A stretch of DNA of 64,000 nucleotides from Chinchilla lanigera. Its lineage: Eukaryota > Chordata > Mammalia > Rodentia > Chinchillidae. Each line of letters starts with the position of its first letter. The stretch's first letter is position 1. The stretch spans positions 4,254,772-4,318,771 of the forward strand of contig NW_004955435.1 in assembly GCF_000276665.1 (NCBI RefSeq). Direction: 5' to 3'. The translations under genes and the position numbers were made by a program. Of this stretch, positions 56,728-64,000 are shown one piece after another. The notes under the pieces were generated by a model. The model was not told where the DNA came from and did no database searches. It saw only the letters and a list, made by a program, of their open reading frames with translations.

Positions 56728-57935
56728 TTGACTTACCTCTCTAGAAAACTCTCCTTTGGGTCAATAGTCACAGCTGGAGTCAAAGGGACCCTTCATCAGT
56801 GATTTCTTGCAGCTGTACTAACAGAAGAAGCTACGAAGTTAACTTTGGGACAGAAATTAGAAGTCCTGACTCCCCATCAGATCAGAGCTATTCTGGAGAC
56901 AAAAAGTTACTTGTGGTTAACAGAGGAACAGCTGAGTATCAGACTATGCTCTTGGACATCCCTGAGGTTTGTTACAAAAACTTGCACTACTATTAACCCT
57001 GCTCTTTGATGTTTACTGCCCCAGAAGTTAGTCACTCTGGTGAACAAGTCATCCCTCAGACCTGCGCAAGCAGGCGGGACACCAGTGACCCCTTCCTCCA
57101 AAACCTTGCAGAGGTGTAGCTCACTGATGGAAATAGCCTTCTCAGTCATCTACAGGCAGGAAATCCTACAATTAGAGGCAGTCCATCTTCCCAAGCAGAT
57201 CATACTCATGCACTGTAAAGGGAACCAAAAAGACGTGTGTGAAGTCTCCTTGGAAAATCAAAAGACTGATAGGGAAGCGAGAAGGACAGACCCACAGCCC
57301 CTCAAATGCCGTATCCTTACTCCCAATTTCTGAGGAACCATTCTGGTCCTTCCTCAAGGGGCATAGTAACAAGCTATAAAAATCCTACATGGGAAGTGGC
57401 CCTCAGTCTTCTAGAAAGGTAGAGAGAACCACACAGATTCTAAAATGAACTCTGAAAAAACTTTGCCAGGAGACGTTTGAGTCCTGTTTGAGATTTCCAC
57501 CAACAGTGCATGAGGGTTCGTGACATGCACAAAACTGGCTGTTTGCACCCATCTGAGGTGTTATGTGGGAAGCCATTCCTACCTTCTGTTATGATAGTAA
57601 GTCCAGGGGCCATGAGGCTCTTACCATATCTCATACTCCAGGCCAAGTACAACAAGTTGTCCAAATGTATGGGAGCAGAGTCCTGCAGGCTCCTGGCCCA
57701 GGAAGACCACCTACCACCCATCCTGGAAACCAAGGGCTCATAAAAACCCACAGAGAGCGATACCCTCTCCAAAGCCGTAGTGGAAGTCTCCCTTTCGGTC
57801 ACCCTTGTCATACCCACTGCAGTAAAGGTGGAAGAGATAGATATTTGGACTCAGCTTTTTAGAAGAAAGCCAGTTTCAGCTGAACTTTCTGAAGAACAAG
57901 ATCACCCAAAAGGAGAAAGCTACTCCTGTGAGCTT
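56728..57935 (+). pseudogene. Retroviral pol remnant: connection, RNase H, integrase C-terminus
   Basis: In order: LTYLSRKLSFGS at 56728; LTEEATKLTLGQKLEVL near 56810 and WLTEEQLS, YQTMLLDIPEV near 56915-56970 (connection domain); LTDGNSLL at 57120 (RNase H first Asp block with an extra residue between Asp-Gly and Ser); LPKQIILMHCKGNQKD near 57190-57230 (RNase H C-terminal His block). Then, after deletions and frameshifts, LVIPTAVKVEEIDIW near 57810 (integrase C-terminal domain) and LGNLRLLFKKRD near 57940. The spacing between the RNase H blocks is far too short, and the integrase catalytic core is not seen. Several in-frame stops make it non-coding. Confidence 0.82.
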
Positions 57936-58254
57936 CTGGGAAATTTGAGACTTCTCTTCAAAAAGCGAGACTCCAGTGCTGCTACAGGAGGTGTGGAAAT
58001 CTGCCCTGCTCCTCATATCTGGGCTAGCAATGAAGCTCAATGTTCATTCACTCTTTTCTCATTTTCAACAAGTTTTTCTTTCTTCATCCCAGCCAGTGAG
58101 CCACAGGACCCCAAGGTATTTGGGGAGCACACACTCCCCAGTACGCAGGGCTACAGCTCCTTCTAGTTTGGAGAAGCTATAGAAGACAGAGACATCCACT
58201 CCCTCAACACCCCATAAAGAATTATGAGGATTTGTGTCTCTGGGGGGGGTGGGA

Positions 58255-58680
58255 ATGAAATAGGAGAATAGGGCATGGCAAAGCTGGCTGAGGATGTAGG
58301 TGTGATATGCCAATTACAAAAGCCTATAAAATATGCGCAGAACTGTTCTCAAAGCCCTGTATGTGGGCTTCTGGTTTTCAGTAGGGTGGCCTGGACCTGG
58401 CATCAGTCTGAGGCATGGAATCCCAGCACCACCTCTCAGGACCCGTGTGCAGATGTTCCCACGGGTTTCCTCAAGACTTGCACAGTATAAAAGGACGCAG
58501 ATGCTGAGAGGGGTGTGCTCTGGTGGCTCTCCTCGCAATGGCCCACTCTGTGGCATCCAGGTTGTCCTTCTCCTCCTTTACTCAACCCAAGCTCACCCTG
58601 CAGAGCCACTTCCTCTCTCACTCTTTGATAATACTTTTTCAAATCACCTTTGTTGCTGCTTAAAAGTAATTTTTCAAAGA
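58255..58680 (+). repeat. 3' LTR-like end of the nested provirus
   Basis: Begins TGAAATAGGAGAATAGGG directly after a G-rich polypurine run. It contains two TATA-like boxes (CTATAAAATATG near 58324 and AGTATAAAAGGACGC at 58484), the second a plausible promoter of the U3/R junction. The end is placed by the return of L1 sequence. No partner LTR was found in the window. Confidence 0.6.
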
Positions 58681-58689
58681 AAAATAACT

Positions 58690-58880
58690 ATTTGCATTGC
58701 TCATTCTTAAAACTTGGATTATTTGTTTATTTGCTGTTGAGCTTTTAGAGTTCCTTGCATATTCTGGATGTCAACTCCTGTCACATGTAGAGTTAAATAT
58801 TTTTTCCAATTTTGTAAGTTGTTGCCTCACTGTGATGACTGCTTCATCTGCTGTGTAAAAGTTGGTAGAGTTAAACACTG
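58690..58880 (-). mobile_element. L1 fragment, antisense, right of the nested provirus
   Basis: TTCCTTGCATATTCTGGATG, AATTTTGTAAGTTGTTGCCT and GCTTCATCTGCTGTGTAAAA are the next blocks of antisense L1 ORF2 after the interruption at 56478. Confidence 0.75.
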
Positions 58881-59159
58881 TAAAAACTGTCATTCAGGTC
58901 CAGAGAAGTCAAGCACAATTGTGACGATAGTCATCAAGTCGGGGACTGTTCTCATTTTCCTGGACTATGTTAATCTGAACGTTCTAGAATAACTGAAGAG
59001 AAAGACCAGGCTTTGTGAAAAATGAGTGACATCAGACTTCATCACATGGAAATAAGAACGTATTACAAAAAGCTTCAGGAGAAACTTCTCTGCCTTATTT
59101 TCTAACAATATCTGCAGACTTGCGCTTATACCTGGCATGTAGTAGTCAGGGAGTAAACA

Positions 59160-59160
<1 letters not shown>

Positions 59161-59207
<47 letters not shown>

Positions 59208-59208
59208 A
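59161..59208. repeat. (AAAT)n microsatellite
   Basis: About eleven TAAA units in a row. Confidence 0.97.
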
Positions 59209-59554
59209 TCCACCAACAAGATTTAGTTTTATTTATAGGAAAAGGTACATCATATTTCTTGTATCTCAGATGTTTGAGCTTTTTAGTCTGTATTCAAAAC
59301 TGATTTAAACTGAAAGAGACTTCTTCAATTATATATTTATAGATTTGGAAGTTAGATGACCAAGGAACTCACACAGTAAGAGAGCTGGGCTACAAGACTC
59401 ACTCGATCCTTGTCACTCAAGCAGTATCATTGCATGCTTCTCTTCTTAGAAATTTTTATAGCATCAAAATAAAATTTCTGATTAAAGGTCTCAAAGTTCT
59501 AAGCAATCACTTTCCTTTTGCATTCCATATTTTAGGATTTTTCCCCTTGATTTA

Positions 59555-59825
59555 TTTATTTCTTTTTTTATTTTAAAGAGAAAAGAACAAAAATACAATG
59601 ACAAAAACAAAGACAAAAACAAAACAAAACAAAAACAATAGAAATGATACAGAATTTCAAAATAAGGTGATAGGAAATTAACAATGGTTGTTGTATTACA
59701 TATTCTTATCTTCAAAGTAGTTGCTCAGATTACCAGATACAGCTATACAAGACTGGTCAAGCAATTGAACATTATCTGTTCCTTTCAATAAACCAACAGA
59801 AATTAATGGTAAAATTATCTTTTTA
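59555..59825 (-). mobile_element. Retroposon family copy, antisense
   Basis: A T-run and TTTATTTTAAAGAGAAAAGA at the left (the 3' tail, antisense), then ATGATACAGAATTTCAAAAT, TTAACAATGGTTGTTGTATT, CAAAGTAGTTGCTCAGATTA, CAAGACTGGTCAAGCAATTG and TTCCTTTCAATAAACCAACA. Flanking duplication not found; the right side meets L1. Confidence 0.78.
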
Positions 59826-60600
59826 TTACTTAATTTTGCAAAACATTGGATCTCAGAATTGTTTTTTCATGTATACATATATTTTTACATTATCTATCCC
59901 TGTATTACTTTCCAGTGTACCCTCTACCTGCTACCTTTATTCCTGAGATGAAAATACACCATGTATTTTTCTCTCATTCTTGCTGCTATTGTTATGTCTT
60001 CTTCCTATACATGTCTTTCGAGGTCTGATCTTCTGTCTAACACTACTCTCTCTTCTATTTCATGCCGTCTCAAGATTCCAAGTATTAGAGAAAATGTGAT
60101 ACTTGTCTTTCTGAGTATGGCTTCTTTTACTTAACATGAAGACCTCCAGTTCCTTCCATTTTGTTGCAAAGTACATGACTGCCTTTTCTTTACAGCTGAG
60201 TAGTACTCCATCATGGATATGTGCCACTTGCTCTTTATCCATTTATCTGTTATGGACACCTAGGCTGGTCCCTTCACTTGGTTATTGTGAATGGTATCAC
60301 AGTAAAAATGGGTATGCAGGTAACCCTATAGTATACTGACTTTAATTCCTTTGGGTGTACACCAAGGAATGATATAGCTGGGTAATGTGATAGCACTAGC
60401 TGCAATTTTTTAGAAGATTCCATACTTATTTCCATAGTGGCTATAGTAATTTGCATTCCCATAAGAAATATAGAAAGGTTTTTTCTTCTCTCCCCACCCC
60501 TACTCCGTCACTCCACCCTATCTTTACCAGAATTCACTGGTTTTTGTATCCCTGATGATGGCTGTTCTCAATGGGGTGAGAATGCATTACATACTTCTTC
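59826..60600 (-). mobile_element. L1 fragment, 3' end, antisense
   Basis: GAGTAGTACTCCATCATGGA, TTTATCCATTTATCTGTTAT, TATTTCCATAGTGGCTATAG and GATGATGGCTGTTCTCAATG follow antisense L1 3' order. No intact frame. Confidence 0.8.
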
Positions 60601-61324
60601 TCATCCATGCTGTTGGAGTTATGTGAACATAATCTCTACCTTCTACATGTCCTTTGTATTCTCATCTTCAACTTTTACATATGCCATTGGCTTTCACCCA
60701 GAATGCTTTTCCCTCTGCTTTGGAACTATCCTCCATATGGGACATTTCACAATTTTCTCACTATGGAGTTTTCTTTAACTAACATAAACCCTACATTGGA
60801 TGTCTGCCTGTTTACAACTGGGAGCTGCTATTTGGTCAATGGACCTTTCAGGAAGTTTAAGAGGCAATTAGGATCATTTGCTCTAAACTGGGTTAAGTGA
60901 AACAACTTTCAATTCCTTCAGTTGTTTTTATTTGCTTCTGAGTCATTAGTACACAAATTTCAAAGCAAAGTCTCTTACTAATAAGTTCTACTGAGTCAGT
61001 GTTTAATTTATTTTTTAATTCAAGTGGAGAGGATGACTAATCCTATTTTCCCTTATTACAATTTTAGAGTTTTATCCTTTTCTCACTCAGAGGTATGAGA
61101 AATATCTCCACCCCAGTTGATTTTAAAGGTAACTTTAAATACAAGAAAGCCACAAAAGTAGGAGTGCTATAATACTAGATTTCAGTTGGATGAGAAAACT
61201 GAGGACTCTTTTGCCCATTTTTTAAGCAGATTTATCTTTACATGACTTTTCCTCCTAGTTAAAATGGGAAGAAACTCTTGTTTTCATGTTTGAGTTAAAT
61301 CAACTGATGAAGATTATGGAGACG
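60601..61324. other. Unassigned sequence
   Basis: Possibly decayed L1 near the left edge; the rest is unrecognised. Confidence 0.35.
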
Positions 61325-62182
61325 TCACATTCATTCATCTATTCAACAAACACTTTTAGTTAGGCGTATTTTGTGTCAGACATTACCCTCGGTCCCAGGG
61401 AAATAGCAGTGAGGAAAAACAAACAAAAATCTTTACCCTTTATGAAGCTTATGTTCAAGTGAAAGAGAAAAAATAAATAAAACGGGTGATATGTATTATG
61501 CTAAATTGTAATGTGTTATGAAGAAAGTAGAAAATATAGAAAAACAGAGGACAGAGAGTCAAGAAGGAGGTACATTGTGACTTTAAACATATCTCTTCTG
61601 GCTTGACCCACTGGTAGCGCACGCACGGACGGCCCATTGGGCAGCCTGTGCCACTGATGGTAGAAGTGCTACAATCAATCATGCATGGGACAGTCACACA
61701 TGTACCAGGGGTGATTCAAGCTGCCTGGCAATGAGACATTCAGATTACAGCCCCATCATGGACATGTTGAAGCAGGGATGAAGGAAGCCTCACTGAGATG
61801 TGATATTTAGCAAGGCCCTGAGGAAGATGAAGAAAACAAGCCACGTGGATATAGGGGATGACAGTTCCAGCCAGCAGGTTCCAAGGGTCTGAAACTGAGA
61901 CACCTCTGAGGAGCAAACAGAGCAGCCAGTGAGACAGGAACCAGGTGAGTACAGGAAAGATTAGCAAGCCGGGAGAACCCAGATCACAAAGGGAAGCCCA
62001 GGACTCACTAAGAACTTCAGGTATTATTTAAAGTGAAATGAGAAACTAGTGGCAGATTTTGAATATAAAAGTTACATGACTGTTAAGAACGAGGTGAGCA
62101 AGAGAACAAGAAAGTGGACAGTAGGACACTACTATCACAATTCCCAGGCAACTGTAAATCCTGGCAAGATTTAACAGTGGGG

Positions 62183-62296
62183 GGGGTGAGGGGGCTGGGG
62201 ATTTAGCTCAGTGGTGCAGCGCCTACCTGGCAAACACAAGGTCGTGAGTTCAATTCCCGGTACTGGAGAAAAACCAAAAATAAATAAATAAATAAA
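62183..62296 (+). mobile_element. ID SINE with TSD
   Basis: GGGGCTGGGGATTTAGCTCA, GGTCGTGAGTTCAATTCCCG and an (AAAT)n tail: the best preserved ID of the window. Flanks TAACAGTGGGG (62172-62182) and TAAACAGTGGGG (62297-62308). Confidence 0.96.
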
Positions 62297-62514
62297 TAAA
62301 CAGTGGGGATGGTAAGAAATGGTTGATTCTGGATATATTTTCAAGGGGATGCAAAGAAGATCTGCTAAATCATTATTACATGGCATATAATACAAAGCCA
62401 TTTCAAGAATGACTTTAAGGTTTTAGGCTATAGCAATTGGAACAAAGGAGTTATAATTGATTGAAATTGAGAAGACATGGAAGAAATCTTGGGAACAAAG
62501 ATCAGGAGTCTAGG

Positions 62515-62669
62515 CCAGAAGTGGTAACACACGCCTATAGTCCCAGCACTTAGGAGCCTGAGGCAAGAGTATTGCTGTGAGTTCAAGGCCAGGCGAGGCT
62601 ACAAAGTGAGTTCAAGGCCAGCCTAGGCTGCATAGTGAAATAGTCTCAAAAAAAAAAAAAAAAAAAACC
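62515..62669 (+). mobile_element. B1 SINE with TSD
   Basis: GTAACACACGCCTATAGTCC, CCTGAGGCAAGAGTATTGCT, two copies of GTGAGTTCAAGGCCAG (29-base duplication) and a long A-run. Flanked by AGATCAGGAGTCTAGG (62499-62514) and AGATCAGGAACCTAGG (62670-62685). Confidence 0.96.
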
Positions 62670-62822
62670 AGATCAGGAACCTAGGTTCACACATGTTACA
62701 TTTGAAATGCTTATTAGCTTTTTAAATTGAAAGCTCACACAGGCACTTAAAAATATTACATAGATTTAAGGGAAATATACTAGTAATAGTTATAAACTGT
62801 TTTCATCATTACTGTAGAGGTT

Positions 62823-63179
62823 GCTTTTTTAAAAAAAAATTTTAAAAACTAAGAAAACAACAATGAAGACAAAATTAAAACAACACAAAAACAATACATG
62901 ACCTCAAAATGAAATGATAGGAATTAACAATGGTTGCTACATTACATACTGTTATCTTCAACGAAGTTGCTCAGTCCACCAGACACAAGAATGTAAGACT
63001 GATCAAATAATCAAAGACAGTAACAAGTAATGAAAAAAACTGTAAATGATGCAGAGCTTCACCATACAAGATGGTAGAAGTTCAACAATGGTTCTTATAC
63101 TACATATTATTGTTTTCAGATCAGTCGTTCTGATCATCAAATTCAAGCATGCAAAATTGGTCAAGAAAAAAGAAAATTT
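62823..63179 (-). mobile_element. Retroposon family copy, two tandem units, antisense
   Basis: Unit 1 (to ~63045): GAAATGATAGGAATTAACAA, TGGTTGCTACATTACATACT, GAAGTTGCTCAGTCCACCAG. Unit 2: GATGCAGAGCTTCACCATAC, AAGATGGTAGAAGTTCAACA, TGGTTCTTATACTACATATT. A T/A-rich 3' tail lies at the left. Unit 2 resembles the inverted part at 14340-14420. Confidence 0.75.
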
Positions 63180-63215
63180 TAGCAATTGGAATGAAGGAGT
63201 TATAATTGATTGAAA

Positions 63216-63545
63216 GCATTGACTGTTCCCTTCAATAAACCACAGACATCAGCAATATACCTATTGCAGTTATCCTTATATATACATATAAATTTTGTTT
63301 TTCATTTAAAAAACCAAAATAACAAAAACAAATATATAAACAGCATAGAGAACAGTAATACAGAATTTCAAAACATGGTAATAGGATACTAACAATGGTT
63401 ACTATATTACCTAATGTCATCTTCAAAATGGTTGCACATATAACCAGATATAGGCATGCAAGATTGATCAAACAATTACACATTTACAGTTCCTTTTGAT
63501 AAACCAACATTATTAATAGTACAATTATCCTACTGCAAAATTTGA
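63216..63545 (-). mobile_element. Retroposon family copy, antisense, with part of a further unit
   Basis: GACTGTTCCCTTCAATAAAC (unit end) at 63230, then ATACAGAATTTCAAAACATG, ACTAACAATGGTTACTATAT, AAATGGTTGCACATATAACC, GCAAGATTGATCAAACAATT and AGTTCCTTTTGATAAACC. Directly adjacent to the copy at 62823, separated by a 36-base stretch copied from 62431-62466. Confidence 0.7.
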
Positions 63546-64000
63546 TAAGACAATAAGTATAGAAAGTTCAGGTATAAGCGTCAGGCCACCTCTCTGCTGA
63601 GTAGGTGACATAAGGAAAACCAGTCAAGAAAGCAGAGCGTGAAGGGGCGTTAAAACAAGAGAGAAATCATAGGAGTTGTGCCCGAGGGCCAAGGACAAAA
63701 AGAGCTTCGAGAAGGAGAAGGCGACCAGATGTAGCTATGTTGAGTACAGGAGTAAGAAGGATGCTGGAAAGTGGTCATCGATATAGAAATCTATAAGTCA
63801 CTGAAAGAGATGTAATGGAACATGAGAGGCAAACCCTAACTGGAGTAGACTCCCAAGAAAGTGGGAGAAGAGTAACAGGAGACAGATGAAGCAGAGTGCT
63901 ACATCTAAGAATTTTTCTCCACAAGAAAAGCAGAGGAATTAGTCGTTTGGGAGTGAATTGGGTTAGGAGTTGTGCGTAATGGGAAAAATGAACTGCCTGT
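63546..64000. other. Unassigned; possibly the ancient repeat continued
   Basis: Purine-rich sequence with AGAAATCTATAAGTCACTGA-type blocks; it could be a further part of the repeat at 61325. No exon recognised. Confidence 0.3.

Larger units (their letters stand above)
56479..58690 (+). mobile_element. Provirus fragment nested in L1 (pol + 3' LTR)
   Basis: The sequence between the two L1 parts contains a decayed gammaretrovirus-like pol (56728-57935), a polypurine run (TGGGGGGGGTGGGAA, 58241-58255) and an LTR-like end (58255-~58680). Gag, protease, most of reverse transcriptase and a recognisable 5' LTR are absent. It is on the plus strand, opposite to the host L1, and is not obviously the same lineage as the provirus at 48-53 kb. 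Confidence 0.78.
61325..62760. repeat. Long ancient interspersed repeat, interrupted by SINEs
   Basis: CATTCATTCATCTATTCAAC, AAGGCCCTGAGGAAGATGA-type blocks near 61815, GATTCTGGATATATTTTCAA near 62327, AGAATGACTTTAAGGTTTTA near 62405 and TTTGAAATGCTTATTAGC near 62700 are in the order of a long mammalian repeat also present in pieces at 12640 and 29280. Library name not known to me. An ID (62191) and a B1 (62515) were inserted later. Confidence 0.5.

Noticed and set aside
4385..62296. tRNA genes
   Set aside because: The tRNA-like hits are ID SINEs with A-rich tails and target duplications, not tRNA genes with intact cloverleaf and terminator.

Overview
The window is non-coding, repeat-rich nuclear DNA from a mammal, almost certainly a rodent but not a typical murine. 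The evidence is tRNA-Ala-like ID SINEs with A-rich tails, 7SL-derived B1 SINEs carrying the internal ~29-base duplication, and B1+ID dimers (B4-like). These sit on a background of old mammalian MIR, L1 and MaLR/ERVL-type LTR debris. I could not fix the genus. I found no convincing host exon, no structured RNA gene and no CRISPR. All long open frames are explained by microsatellites, SINEs, the assembly gap, or decayed L1 and retroviral reading frames.

Layout. 1-10 kb: a B1, a long CA/TA-rich microsatellite split by an ~865-bp LTR-like element (copy A), an ID element, MLT1-like LTR remains, and an antisense L1 broken by a second copy of the same LTR (copy B, 5-bp duplication GACAT). 10.2-10.8 kb: a run of N. 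11-20 kb: an MLT1-like LTR, an inverted (twin-primed) copy of an unnamed retroposon with an ID inside it, a second ID, MIRs, an unassigned stretch that may be conserved non-coding DNA (16.4-16.7 kb), and LTR copy C (duplication TTCAC). 20-34 kb: mostly unassigned sequence with LTR-like pieces, two clean retroposon copies (24.1 and 27.7 kb), an ID and an antisense B1. 34.5-35.5 kb: a retroposon-like unit carrying a retroviral nucleocapsid/protease fragment. 36-48 kb: a B1-ID dimer, two tiny 5'-truncated retroposon tails, MIRs, a twin-primed L1 (41.5-42.86 kb) and a full-spacer retroposon copy (44.9 kb). 48.1-53.1 kb: a degraded class I (gammaretrovirus-like) endogenous provirus on the minus strand with both LTRs. 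55.7-60.6 kb: antisense L1 interrupted by a second provirus fragment (plus strand, pol and 3' LTR), then more retroposon and L1. 61.3-64 kb: a long ancient repeat holding an ID, a B1 and a cluster of antisense retroposon units.

The most interesting item is the retroposon family. At least nine copies lie in 64 kb. They share a core (AATATGTAATAYAACAACC...) and a TTTAAAATAAAA tail; six have convincing 10-20 bp flanking duplications of the LINE type. Some copies contain repeated ~150-170 bp units, one is folded into an inverted repeat, and one appears to carry retroviral gag-pro sequence at its 5' side. I do not recognise it as a named family. Everything about family identity here is by eye and needs a repeat-library search.
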